Source of the DNA: Actinosynnema pretiosum
Lineage (GTDB): Bacteria > Actinomycetota > Actinomycetes > Mycobacteriales > Pseudonocardiaceae
Assembly: GCF_024171695.1 (NCBI RefSeq)
Contig: NZ_JAMTCF010000019.1
Span: 113,047-177,046, forward strand
Length of the DNA stretch: 64,000 nucleotides
Reading direction: 5' to 3'
Position 1 is the first letter of the stretch, and every line of letters starts with the position of its first letter. Below are positions 23,603 to 32,147 of the stretch, piece by piece. Below the pieces are notes generated by a model. It was given only the letters and a program-made list of their open reading frames with translations. It searched no databases and was not told the origin of the DNA. The position numbers and the translations under genes are program-made.

Positions 23603-26224
23603 TCACGCGCCGAAGCACAGGAACCCCGCCCCCGCCGCGAACTCCAGGTCACCGCGCTCGGCGTGCGCGGCCTGGGCCCGCGCCAGCGCGGTCGCCGGTG
23701 GCAGCCCGTCGCGCAGCCCCCGGTGCAGCTCGACGACCAGCGGCGCGGTCTCCTCGGCGGGCACCGGCACGACCGGCGCGACCAGCGCCCCGGTGCCCGC
23801 GCCGAGCAGCGCGGCGGTGAACCCGAGCAGCTCGTCGCCCGGCCGCACCGCCGACAGGCCCGAGTCGCAGGCCGAGAGCACCACCCGCGCGGGCGGTGCG
23901 GCGAGCCGCTGCAGGTCGTAGCCGGTGAGCGGGCCGTCCGCGAGCTCCAGCGCGGAGAACAGCGGGTTGTCCGCGCGGAAGGTGCCGTGCGCGGCCACGT
24001 GCGCGAGCGGCGCGCCGTCGATGGCCGCCGCGACCGCGTCGACCGTCGCCCCCTCCCCCGCCAGCACCAGCGCGTCGCCGGTCAGCTCGGCCACCGCGTC
24101 GACCTCGCCGCGCGCGGCGGGTAGCCGGGGCCCGGCGGCGAGCACGGCCCGGCCGGGCGCGGGGGCGCCCGCGGTCGCCGCGCGCAGCCACACGGCGGCG
24201 GAGGGCGTGACGACGGTGGAGCGGCCGAGCAGTCCGGGCAGCGCGGCCCAGGGCAGGCCGCCGAGCGCGCCGGTGGGCGCCAGCACCAGGTCGCGGCCGT
24301 CGACGCGCCGTTCGAGGGGGTCGAGCAACCGCTTGCGCAGCCGCGCTGCGGCGTGGTCGACGCCCGCCCGGCCGCCGGAGCGGTCGACCCGCGCGGGCAG
24401 CGTGACCAGCCGGTGCAGCCCGAACCGCAGCAGCCGCACCTCGCGGGCCGCGTCGTCCAGCGCGCCCAGCCGGTGCAGCGAGGCGCGACCGCCCGCGACC
24501 ACCACGGCCAGCAGGTCGCCCTCCGAGCCGATGTACTCCACCAGCGCGGCGTCCCCGAGCGCGTCGGCCAGCTCCGGCACGGTCGGCGGGCGCAGCAGCC
24601 GCCCGCCGCCACCGCCGCGCCGGGTCAGCTCGCGCACTCGCTGCTCACCGCGCGCCTGCCGCTGCCGCAGCGCGCCTGCGGGCCGCCCCTCCAGCAGGGC
24701 GCGCTCCAGGTCGGCGGTGACCGCGCGCAGCTCGGTGAGCGCGTCGGCGAGGCCGGTGTCCTCGGGCGGCCGGGCCGGGGTCATCCGCAGCGCGCCCGCC
24801 CGCCAGCTCTCCGCCCACGCCAGCACCTGCCGCGCCCCGGCGCCGCCGGTCAGCGCCAGCCGCAGCCCGGCGCGGGCCAGGTCCTGCCCGTGCGCCCCGG
24901 ACAGCGCGCGCAGCTCGCCCGCGCCCAGCGACAACCGGTGCTCGTCCAGCAGCGCCAGCCCGCGCCGCAGCGCCACCGCCGCGCCGCGCCGGTCGTCGGC
25001 CAGCTCGCGCCGCAGCGCCTCGGCGTACCAGCCGCGCGCCCGCGCCTGCGCGGGGCCGGAGCGGCGGGCCGGTGCGGCGCGGGCCAGCTCGGCGGCGGCG
25101 CGGCGGGTGTCGCCGAGGTCGCGGGCGATCAGCGCCGCGTCCACCCGCGCCTCCAGCCCGGCGACCCGCCAGCCCAGCGCGTCGAGCCGGTCGGCGATGC
25201 GGGCCATCGCGGTCAGCAGCGCCCGGTCGCGCCTGCCGCCGAGGTAGCCGGCGCGCAGGCCCACGTGCCGGGCGGAGGCCTCCCACACGTCGCGGCCCTG
25301 GCGGCGGAACTCGTGCCCGACCCGGTCGGCGACCTCGGCGGCGGTGTCCGCGTCGCCCTCCAGCAGGGCGACGCGGGCCCGGTAGAACTCGGCCTCGGCC
25401 CGGCCCAGCGCGAACTCCGGGTGGTCGGCGAACCCGGCGATGGCCCGGTCGGCCTCGGCGCGGGCCTCCTCCAGCAGCGGCACCGACACCAGCAGTTCGA
25501 GGCGGTTGACCAGCAGCATCGGCCGGGGCACGGCGAGGCGGCGGTACTCCTGCTCGGCGTCGGCGAACGCGGTGAGCGCGCCCGGCACGTCCCCGGCGCG
25601 CTGCGCGGAGATCCCGGCGTTCCACCGCACGTCGGCCACGGCCAGCTCCTGGCCCAGCTCGCGGTACAGGGCGGCGGCCCGGTCGAAGTCCTCGTCGGCG
25701 GCGCGCAGGCCACCGGTGTAGGCGCGCAGCAGGCCCCGGTTGTTGCGGGCGCGGGCCTCGCCGAGGTGATCGCCGGTGCGGGTCGCGGCGTCGATGGCCG
25801 CGTCGTAGTCGCGCAGCGCCTCGTCGTAGCGGCACAGGAAGTGCAGGACGGTGCCGCGCTGCATGACCGCGATGTCCGCGTCGCCGCCGGTCAGCCGGGG
25901 CAGCGCCTGCTCGACCGCCCGCAGCGCCTGGGCGTGCCTGCCGGTGCTGGACAGCGCGAACGCCAGGCTGAGCCTGGACAGCGCGGTGAGCCGGTCGGAC
26001 CCGGCGGCCCCGGCGAGGCGCACCGAGCGGCGCAGGTGCCGCAGCGCGCCGGGGAAGTCGTGCAGCTCGCGCAGGGACAGGCCGATCGCGCGCTCGGCCA
26101 CCGACGCCTCGGCCAGGTCGCCGGACGCCCTGGCGGCGTCCAGCGCCGCGCGCCCGAGACCGATGGCCGCGCGCGGGTCCCGCTGCCGCGCTTCCAGGGC
26201 CGCCGAAGCGGAAACCACCGACAC
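23603..26224 (-). CDS. TPR-CHAT caspase-like protease
   Basis: The 873-residue protein has a long N-terminal array of TPR-like helical repeats (about residues 1-560) and a C-terminal CHAT domain, a caspase/separase-clan protease. The catalytic dyad is intact: His746 in VAAHGTF and Cys786 in LSACDSG. It also ends in the usual LEFAAGAGFLCFG region. Start codons GTG at 26233, 26224 and 26218 are all possible; 26224 is chosen. TPR-CHAT proteins act as inducible proteases in several bacterial defence and cell-death systems, for example the CRISPR-associated Craspase. Here it is divergent from a subtilase gene, with only about 80 bases between, so the two proteases likely share control. Confidence 0.9.
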   Translation of the reverse strand: MSVVSASAALEARQRDPRAAIGLGRAALDAARASGDLAEASVAERAIGLSLRELHDFPGALRHLRRSVRLAGAAGSDRLTALSRLSLAFALSSTGRHAQALRAVEQALPRLTGGDADIAVMQRGTVLHFLCRYDEALRDYDAAIDAATRTGDHLGEARARNNRGLLRAYTGGLRAADEDFDRAAALYRELGQELAVADVRWNAGISAQRAGDVPGALTAFADAEQEYRRLAVPRPMLLVNRLELLVSVPLLEEARAEADRAIAGFADHPEFALGRAEAEFYRARVALLEGDADTAAEVADRVGHEFRRQGRDVWEASARHVGLRAGYLGGRRDRALLTAMARIADRLDALGWRVAGLEARVDAALIARDLGDTRRAAAELARAAPARRSGPAQARARGWYAEALRRELADDRRGAAVALRRGLALLDEHRLSLGAGELRALSGAHGQDLARAGLRLALTGGAGARQVLAWAESWRAGALRMTPARPPEDTGLADALTELRAVTADLERALLEGRPAGALRQRQARGEQRVRELTRRGGGGGRLLRPPTVPELADALGDAALVEYIGSEGDLLAVVVAGGRASLHRLGALDDAAREVRLLRFGLHRLVTLPARVDRSGGRAGVDHAAARLRKRLLDPLERRVDGRDLVLAPTGALGGLPWAALPGLLGRSTVVTPSAAVWLRAATAGAPAPGRAVLAAGPRLPAARGEVDAVAELTGDALVLAGEGATVDAVAAAIDGAPLAHVAAHGTFRADNPLFSALELADGPLTGYDLQRLAAPPARVVLSACDSGLSAVRPGDELLGFTAALLGAGTGALVAPVVPVPAEETAPLVVELHRGLRDGLPPATALARAQAAHAERGDLEFAAGAGFLCFGA

Positions 26225-26302
26225 GCGCTCCACCTTATTACTGGGGGCCCTGTGGTAGCTTGCCTGAGTTCGCACCTCCGCCACTTCCGCTGCGAGGTCG
26301 AG

Positions 26303-27517
26303 TTGTCCGCGAAAGCGTCTGCGGCACCGGACCGGTCCGCGCTGTACACCGCCGCGTTCGACGAGGTGATCCGCGCGAACAAGGACGTCGCGCTGCACCC
26401 GGAGAAGGGCCGCGAGTTCCTCTACCGGCCAGGACAGCTGCTGACGATTCCCGAGGACGCCACTCGGGTGATCGAGAAACTGCGCCGCAGCGGGTTCGCC
26501 GTGGAACGGGGCCGCGAATTCGCGGGAATGGTCCGGCTGCTGCTGAAGAACAATTCCCGCGACATCCCCGCAATAGTGCGGCTGCTGCGGGACCCCGCCA
26601 CGTGGCCGGGTGAGCGGACCCCGTTCACCCAACCGCACCACGTGTCCGTCGGGCACGGCGGCAACATGCACGGCCACCCCGGCGGACCGCCGCGCGTGGC
26701 GGCCCCGCTGCCCGACCCGGACCCCGCCGACGGGCGCGGCCGGGGCGTGGTGGTGGCGGTGCTGGACACCGGCATGTCGGCGACGGCGGGGGCGGACCAC
26801 CCGGCGTGGCTGGCGGGCGGTTTCACGCCGCGCGCCGACGAGGTGGACGCGGCGTACGCGCACAGCGACGTGTTCGCGCTGGAGGGCGGGCACGGCACGT
26901 TCGTGGCCGGAGTGGTGCGGCAGGCCGCGCCGTCGGCGCGGATCGACCCGGAGCGGGCGCTGCTGCCCTCCGGGCTCGGCGACGAGGAGATGTTCGCGGC
27001 GGCGCTGGCCTCGTTCGACGAGCGGCCGGTGCACGTGGTGAGCGCGTCGCTGGGCTGCTCGACGCAGGACGACGTGGCCTCGGAGCCGATGCGGCGGGCG
27101 CTCGCGGCGCTGCCGCAGGACGTGGTCGTGGTGGCCTCGGCGGGCAACCAGGGCACCACCCGCCCGTCGTGGCCCGCAGCGCTGCCCGGCGTGGTCGGGG
27201 TGGCCGCGATCGCCGAGGAGCGGGACGGGACGCGCTCCCCCGCCTGCTACAGCAACCACGGGCACTGGGTGGACGCCTGCGCGGTGGGCAACCGGACCTC
27301 CACCTACCTGAGGGGCAGGTGGGCGCTGCCGGGCGACCCGGCCGTCGAGGTGTTCGACCGGTGGGCGTACTGGCTGGGCACCTCGTTCGCGGCCCCGCAC
27401 GTGTCCGGGCGGATCGCGGCGACCATGACGCAGCTCGGGCTCACGGCGGTCCAGGCGCGCGGCCACCTGCTGACCGGGTCGGAGTTCTTCCCCGGTTACG
27501 GGGTCGCCGTCGCCTGA
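26303..27517 (+). CDS. Cytoplasmic subtilisin-like (S8) protease
   Basis: The ~404-residue protein is an S8 peptidase with intact catalytic triad Asp155 (VVAVLDTGM), His197 (GGHGTFVAGVV) and Ser361 (GTSFAAPHVSG). There is no signal peptide, so it should act inside the cell. An N-terminal domain of about 110 residues (FDEVIRANKDVALHPEKGRE and RSGFAVERGREFAGMVRLLL) may be an inhibitory or sensor domain. TTG at 26303 with GAGG upstream is chosen; GTG at 26252 is the alternative. It is divergent from the TPR-CHAT protease and followed by an ECF-like sigma factor, suggesting a regulated two-protease module. Confidence 0.85.
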   Translation: MSAKASAAPDRSALYTAAFDEVIRANKDVALHPEKGREFLYRPGQLLTIPEDATRVIEKLRRSGFAVERGREFAGMVRLLLKNNSRDIPAIVRLLRDPATWPGERTPFTQPHHVSVGHGGNMHGHPGGPPRVAAPLPDPDPADGRGRGVVVAVLDTGMSATAGADHPAWLAGGFTPRADEVDAAYAHSDVFALEGGHGTFVAGVVRQAAPSARIDPERALLPSGLGDEEMFAAALASFDERPVHVVSASLGCSTQDDVASEPMRRALAALPQDVVVVASAGNQGTTRPSWPAALPGVVGVAAIAEERDGTRSPACYSNHGHWVDACAVGNRTSTYLRGRWALPGDPAVEVFDRWAYWLGTSFAAPHVSGRIAATMTQLGLTAVQARGHLLTGSEFFPGYGVAVA

Positions 27518-27673
27518 GGGCGGGGCGCTTGCTCCTTTCAGGTGGCTTTCCCGCATGGCAGGTCCCTTCCGGACCCGTTCGCGTTGTATCCACGTCGGGG
27601 TTGCCCACTCCGTGGGGTATGGCGGAGCGCGTGGTGGGCCGGAACGGGTGGCGGCCGAACAGGAGGAGGGGAC

Positions 27674-28285
27674 GTGACCCCTGCACGCCCGGTCGCGGCG
27701 CTGGTGGGCGCGGCGGCGGAAGGCGACCGCGGCGCCTGGGACCAGATCGTCGAGCGGTACACGCCGCTGGTGTTCTCCGTGGTGAGCAGGCACCGGTTGC
27801 GCCCGGCGGACGGGGCGGACGTCAACCAGGTGGTGTGGTTGCGCCTGGTGGAGCAGATCGGGCGGCTGCGCGACCCGGCGGCGCTGCCCGGCTGGATCGT
27901 CACGACCGCCAGGAACGAGTGCCTGCGGGTGCTGCGCGCGCAGCAGCGGCTGCTGCCGTTCGACCCGGCCGACGAGGAGAGCGCCGTGGCCGACGGCGAG
28001 GACCTGGACGCGCGGCTGGTGGACGCGGAGCGGTTGCAGGCGCTGCGGGACGGGTTCGGGGCGCTGCCCGAGCAGTGCAGGCGGCTGCTGGCCAGGCTGC
28101 TGGCGGACCCGCCGCCGAGCTACGCGGCGCTCGGGGCGGAGCTGGGGGTGCCGGTGGGCAGCGTCGGGCCGACCAGGTTGCGCTGCCTGGAGAAGCTGCG
28201 CAGGACCGAGGCGGTGGCGCGGTTGTTGTCGGGGGGATCGGTGGAGGACCCGGTGGGAGGTGCGCTCGGTGTGGGCAAGCGATGA
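27674..28285 (+). CDS. ECF-like RNA polymerase sigma factor
   Basis: The 203-residue protein has region 2 (WDQIVERYTPLVFSVVSRHR, VNQVVWLRLVEQIGRL, LPGWIVTTARNECLRVLR) and region 4 (ALPEQCRRLLARLLADPPPS, YAALGAELGVPVGSVGPTRL), typical of ECF-type sigma factors found next to protease/CHAT loci. The GTG start has an AGGAGGAGGGG run in front. It overlaps the next gene by 26 bases. No classical anti-sigma factor is adjacent; the overlapping unknown protein could serve that role (inference). Confidence 0.88.
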   Translation: MTPARPVAALVGAAAEGDRGAWDQIVERYTPLVFSVVSRHRLRPADGADVNQVVWLRLVEQIGRLRDPAALPGWIVTTARNECLRVLRAQQRLLPFDPADEESAVADGEDLDARLVDAERLQALRDGFGALPEQCRRLLARLLADPPPSYAALGAELGVPVGSVGPTRLRCLEKLRRTEAVARLLSGGSVEDPVGGALGVGKR

Positions 28286-28706
28286 GCGGTTGTTGGCGGA
28301 TCTGGGGCGCGCGCTGGCCGAGGCGCCCGCCGTGCCCGAGGAGTACCTGGTCGCCGGGCGGGCGGCGTTCGAGTGGCGGGACGTGGACGCCGAGCTGCTG
28401 CTGGTGACCGGCTACGACTCGCTGCTGGACGGCGAGCTGGCGGGCAGGGCGCGCGGCGGGCTGGCGACCAGGCAGCTGGTGTTCGACGCGGACGGGCGGT
28501 CCGTGCAGGTGGAGGTGGACCCCGCCGGGGTGACCGGGCAGGTGCTGCCGCCCGCGACCGGCCGGGTGGAGCTGGAGTCGGCGGCCGGGGTGGTGGAGTC
28601 GGTGGAGCTGGACGAGCTGGGCTACTTCCTGCTCGGGCCGCTCCCGCGCGGCGCGGCCCGGTTGCGGGTGGGCGGGGTCGCGGTCACCGAGTGGTTCCTG
28701 GGCTAG
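28260..28706 (+). CDS. Unknown protein coupled to the ECF sigma factor
   Basis: This 148-residue protein is not recognised with certainty. The N-terminal half begins VRSVWASDERLLADLGRALA and contains an EEYLVAGRAAFEWRDVDAEL helix, reminiscent of the short helical segments of ZAS-less anti-sigma factors. The C-terminal half (VDPAGVTGQVLPPATGRVEL, YFLLGPLPRGAARLRV) looks like a small β-sandwich of the carboxypeptidase-regulatory type. No membrane segment is seen. The GTG start lies inside the sigma gene (26-base overlap), so production of the two is coupled; a role as regulator of the sigma factor is plausible but unproven. Confidence 0.65.
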   Translation: MRSVWASDERLLADLGRALAEAPAVPEEYLVAGRAAFEWRDVDAELLLVTGYDSLLDGELAGRARGGLATRQLVFDADGRSVQVEVDPAGVTGQVLPPATGRVELESAAGVVESVELDELGYFLLGPLPRGAARLRVGGVAVTEWFLG

Positions 28707-29073
28707 GTCGGGCGTTCTCCCGGTCGGGCGGCGCGGCGGTTCGGCGTTGACGCAGAGTCGCCGCGCCCCGGCCTGCCCCTTTGCCCCCGTGGGCGATCGG
28801 CACGCCCCCTACGTGCTTTTTCCGTTGCCGCACCTCGGATGTCCCCCGATCAGCCGATAGCCCCACCCAGTAGGGTTGGCCACTGTGCGTAGAAGTGGTC
28901 CGAGAGGCACGTGGTGGCGCTGATTAACCGCTCCGGGTGTGACCGATCAGTGCGAGTTGGCCGCGTGGCGTGAACCGCAACGACGCGGGAACAGTCCTCG
29001 TCCCGGTACTTGACGGGGAATATGCACCCTACGGAATGATGTGCGGATCTGATCTCCGGGTGGAGAGCCACAC
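28707..29073 (+). other. Intergenic region before the GGDEF gene
   Basis: I see no gene in these 367 bases. They hold short AT-richer parts around 28800-28860 and 29020-29045, including a TTGACG (29010-29015) that could be a -35 element, but no matching -10 at good spacing. No known riboswitch signature was recognised. Confidence 0.4.
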
Positions 29074-31029
29074 ATGAGCCAACCCTCAAGGCCCGTCCCC
29101 CTGACGGGCGCCGCACCTCGGGCGGGCGCGCCCTCGGTGGGCGAGGTCGCCGAGCGCTGGACCGGCGAGCTGGTCCGCACCGCCTACAGCCCCATCGCCC
29201 GCGCGAAGGTGCGCCGCAAGCTCGTCCAGCACGTCGGGCTGCTCGACGAGCTGCTCGCCTCGCCCGACCTGCCCGCCGCCGAGGCGGTCGCGGTCGGCGA
29301 GTGGCTGGTGACCGCGCGGTTCACCGGCGACGCCAGCCTGGGCAGCTCCCTGGAGGTGCTCGGCCGCGCGCTGGCCGAGCGCGCCCCCGACTCGCCGGAG
29401 CGGGTCGCCGAGCTGCTGGGCGCCGTCGCGGGCGGGTACGCGTCCCGGTTGCGCCTGCAGGTGTTCGGCGAGCACGAGGAGGTCAGGGCCTCCCTGCTGG
29501 CCGCGCTGGAGCGCGTCCGGGTCGAGCTGCACGACAGCGAGGCCCGGTTCCGGCAGGTCTTCGCGCACTCCGCCGCCGGGATCGCGGTGTTCGACGCGGA
29601 CGGCGAGCTGCTGGAGAGCAACGCCGCGCTGACCGGGATGCTCGGCCCCGACTTCGGCGGGCAGGACCTGAGCGGGCTGCGCGGCGAGTGGGCGGCGATG
29701 GCCGTGCGCGGCGAGGACGTCTCGCACGTCGAGCAGATGTTCCTGGACCCCAACGGCGATCCGCTGTGGACGAACGTGGCGCTGTCCGTCGTGGCGGGCG
29801 AGGACGGCGGCCCGCGCTACCACCTGGCGGTGGTGGAGGACGTCACCGAGCAGCGGATGCTGCGCGAGTACCTGCGCCACCAGGCGCTGCACGACGTGCT
29901 GACCGGGCTGCCGAACCGGCAGAGCTTCCTGCCCAAGCTGGAGGAGGTGCTGGGGCGGCCGGGCTCGATCACGCTGTGCTACCTGGACGTGGACAGCGTC
30001 GCGATCGTCAACGACGGCCTCGGCTACGAGTACGGCGACGAGCTGCTCAAGGTCGTCGCGGGGCGGCTCACGTCCGTGGTGGAGGGGCAGCGGGCGACCG
30101 TGGCCAGGATCGGCGGCGACGAGTTCGTCGTGCTGGTCGAGGACGGCCCCGGCACGCCCAGCATCTCCGAGCTGGCCGCGATGATCGACGGCGCGCTCGC
30201 CGAACCGGTGCGGCTGGCCGGGCACGCGGTCGGCGTGTCGGCGGGCATGGGCTTCGTGCGCACGGCCGCGCGCGGGCTCGACGCGATGGCGCTGCTGCGG
30301 CAGGCGCACAGCACGCTGCGCCGCGCCGAGACCGGCGGCAAGGGCCAGTGGGGCATCTACGACGCCGGGCACGACGAGAAGGAGCGGTCGCGGCTGGCGC
30401 TGATCGCCGCCATGCCGGGCGCGCTGGAGACCGGCGAGATCGCGATCGACTACCGGGACGTGCGCGACCGGGGCGGCGAGCGGGTCGCGCTGGCGGCCGG
30501 GCTGCGCTGGGAGCACGACGGCGTCACCGTCGGGCACGACGACTGCCTGCGCTACGCGGACGAGCTGGGCCTGGCCGGGGCGCTGGCCGAGTGGCTGCTG
30601 GACGAGGCCTGCTCGTTCGCGTCGCTGGAGGCGCTGCCGGTGCTGGTGCGGCTGTCCGCCGACCAGTCCCGCGACCCGGACCTGAGCGGCCTGGTGGGCG
30701 GCGCGGTGCGCGGCTGGGCGCTGGCCGAGGGCCAGCTGTGGCTGAGCCTGGACTCGGCGGCGGCCGGGCTGGGCGAGGAGGTCGAGGACAACCTGGCCGT
30801 GCTGGCCGACATGGGCGTGCGGCGGCTGCTGCACGGGTTCACCCTCGGCCAGGGCGAGCTGGCGCTGCTGGAGCGGCAGCGCCTGCACGGCGTGGAACCG
30901 GCGGGCGCCCCGGACGGCTCGGAGCTGGCCCGCAGGGCGCGGGAGGCGCTGCTGCCGATGGTGCGCGGCGCGGGGGCGCTGGTGGTGTCCGGGCGCGCGG
31001 ACGACGACGCCGACCTCGTGGTGGGCTGA
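29074..31029 (+). CDS. PAS-GGDEF protein with degenerate EAL domain
   Basis: The 651-residue cytoplasmic protein has an N-terminal helical region (to ~150), a PAS domain (~150-265, FRQVFAHSAAGIAVFDADG), a GGDEF domain with intact motif RIGGDEFVV at residues 347-351, and a C-terminal EAL-like domain. The GGDEF domain should make c-di-GMP. In the last domain the EAL signature is replaced (ALAAGLRW where EALLRW is expected), and the metal-binding and catalytic acidic residues are not found, so it is unlikely to hydrolyse c-di-GMP. Streptomyces CdgA-like proteins share the layout. It has its own long leader and a strong terminator behind it. Confidence 0.9.
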   Translation: MSQPSRPVPLTGAAPRAGAPSVGEVAERWTGELVRTAYSPIARAKVRRKLVQHVGLLDELLASPDLPAAEAVAVGEWLVTARFTGDASLGSSLEVLGRALAERAPDSPERVAELLGAVAGGYASRLRLQVFGEHEEVRASLLAALERVRVELHDSEARFRQVFAHSAAGIAVFDADGELLESNAALTGMLGPDFGGQDLSGLRGEWAAMAVRGEDVSHVEQMFLDPNGDPLWTNVALSVVAGEDGGPRYHLAVVEDVTEQRMLREYLRHQALHDVLTGLPNRQSFLPKLEEVLGRPGSITLCYLDVDSVAIVNDGLGYEYGDELLKVVAGRLTSVVEGQRATVARIGGDEFVVLVEDGPGTPSISELAAMIDGALAEPVRLAGHAVGVSAGMGFVRTAARGLDAMALLRQAHSTLRRAETGGKGQWGIYDAGHDEKERSRLALIAAMPGALETGEIAIDYRDVRDRGGERVALAAGLRWEHDGVTVGHDDCLRYADELGLAGALAEWLLDEACSFASLEALPVLVRLSADQSRDPDLSGLVGGAVRGWALAEGQLWLSLDSAAAGLGEEVEDNLAVLADMGVRRLLHGFTLGQGELALLERQRLHGVEPAGAPDGSELARRAREALLPMVRGAGALVVSGRADDDADLVVG

Positions 31030-31043
31030 GCACCCCGGAGACG

Positions 31044-31090
31044 CCGGACCCCCGGCTCCCCCGCCGCGCAGGCGGGGGCCGGGGGTCCGG
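31044..31090. terminator. Strong bidirectional terminator
   Basis: Arms 31044-31065 and 31071-31090 form a 20-bp stem, interrupted by a two-base bulge, with a five-base loop. It lies between the convergent GGDEF and CvnD genes and is suited to stop both. Confidence 0.75.
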
Positions 31091-31098
31091 GACGTCGC

Positions 31099-31686
31099 TC
31101 AGGCGAACAGCGGCTGCCTGCGCAGGGCGTGCTCCACCAGGGTGATCAGCGTCTGCTTCGTCGACTGCCGGTTGCGCGCGTCGCACGGGATGATCGGCAC
31201 CGACGCGTCCACCGTCAGCGCCTCCCGCACGTCCTCGACCCGGTGGTGCAGCAGGCCGTCGAAGCAGTTCACCCCGACCACGTACGGGAGGTCCCGGTCC
31301 TCGAAGAAGTCGATCGACGCGAACGCGTCCGACAACCTCCTCGTGTCGACCAGGACGACCGCTCCGATCGCGCCCTTCACCAGGTCGTCCCACATGAACC
31401 AGAAGCGGTGCTGCCCCGGCGTCCCGAACAGGTAGAGGATGAGGTCGCTGTCCAGCGACACCCGGCCGAAGTCCATGGCCACGGTGGTCGTCACCTTGTT
31501 GGGCGTGGAGGACAGGTCGTCGACCCCCACGCTGGCCTCCGTCATGACCGCCTCGGTGGTCAGCGGGACGATCTCCGACACCGAACCGACGAAGGTCGTC
31601 TTGCCGACGCCGAAACCGCCCGCCACCACGATCTTCGTCGAGGTGGTCGTCGGGGCGGTCCGGCCGGCTGGAGCTCCACCGCTCAT
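31099..31686 (-). CDS. Conservon GTPase (CvnD-like)
   Basis: This 195-residue Ras-like GTP-binding protein has P-loop GGFGVGKTTFVGSV, switch/Walker-B-like YLFGTPGQHRFWFMW and a NCFDG specificity element. It matches CvnD, the MglA-like GTPase of actinobacterial conservons, which signal from a sensor-kinase-like CvnA through roadblock proteins. It is 38 bases downstream of the CvnB gene, leaving no room for the CvnC (DUF742) gene normally found between them. Confidence 0.92.
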   Translation of the reverse strand: MSGGAPAGRTAPTTTSTKIVVAGGFGVGKTTFVGSVSEIVPLTTEAVMTEASVGVDDLSSTPNKVTTTVAMDFGRVSLDSDLILYLFGTPGQHRFWFMWDDLVKGAIGAVVLVDTRRLSDAFASIDFFEDRDLPYVVGVNCFDGLLHHRVEDVREALTVDASVPIIPCDARNRQSTKQTLITLVEHALRRQPLFA

Positions 31687-31724
31687 GTTGCTCTGCTTTC
31701 CCTAGTAAGGAGGTGGGTGGTGCT

Positions 31725-32147
31725 CTAGTTGCGCATCGCCACGTGCAGCTGCGAGCGGATCTCCGGGGTGAGCTGGACGCCCACCCGGTCCACCAGCCTG
31801 GTCATGGCGTAGCCGATCAGGCCGATGTCGCAGTTGGGCGCGGCGAGCACGGCGAGGCAGGAGCCGTCGCTGATGGACATCAGGAACAGGTAGCCCCGCT
31901 CCATCTCCACCACGGTCTGCTTCACGTTGCCCGCCTCGAAGCAGCGCGCCGCCCCGAGGTTGAGGCTCACCAGGCCGGACGAGACGGCGGCCAGCTGCTC
32001 GGCCCGGTCGACGGGGAGGCGCTCGGAGGCGGCGAGGAGAAGGCCGTCCGCCGACACCACGATCGCGTGGGCGACACCGGCCACCCGGTTGACGAAGTCG
32101 TCGACCAGCCAACTGAAGTTCTCCAGCTCATCGGCTGCGGAGGTCAC
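31725..32147 (-). CDS. Conservon roadblock/LC7 protein (CvnB-like)
   Basis: The 140-residue protein is a roadblock/LC7-domain protein: FSWLVDDFVNRVAGVAHAIV, SADGLLLAAS, and the C-terminal GLIGYAMTRLVDRVG. This is the CvnB position in conservons, where it is thought to act as regulator or GTPase-activating partner of CvnD. The GTG start overlaps the CvnA stop by four bases. Confidence 0.92.
   Translation of the reverse strand: MTSAADELENFSWLVDDFVNRVAGVAHAIVVSADGLLLAASERLPVDRAEQLAAVSSGLVSLNLGAARCFEAGNVKQTVVEMERGYLFLMSISDGSCLAVLAAPNCDIGLIGYAMTRLVDRVGVQLTPEIRSQLHVAMRN

Noticed and set aside
28707..29073. Riboswitch in the long leader of the GGDEF gene
   Set aside because: No known c-di-GMP, ydaO or other riboswitch core could be recognised.
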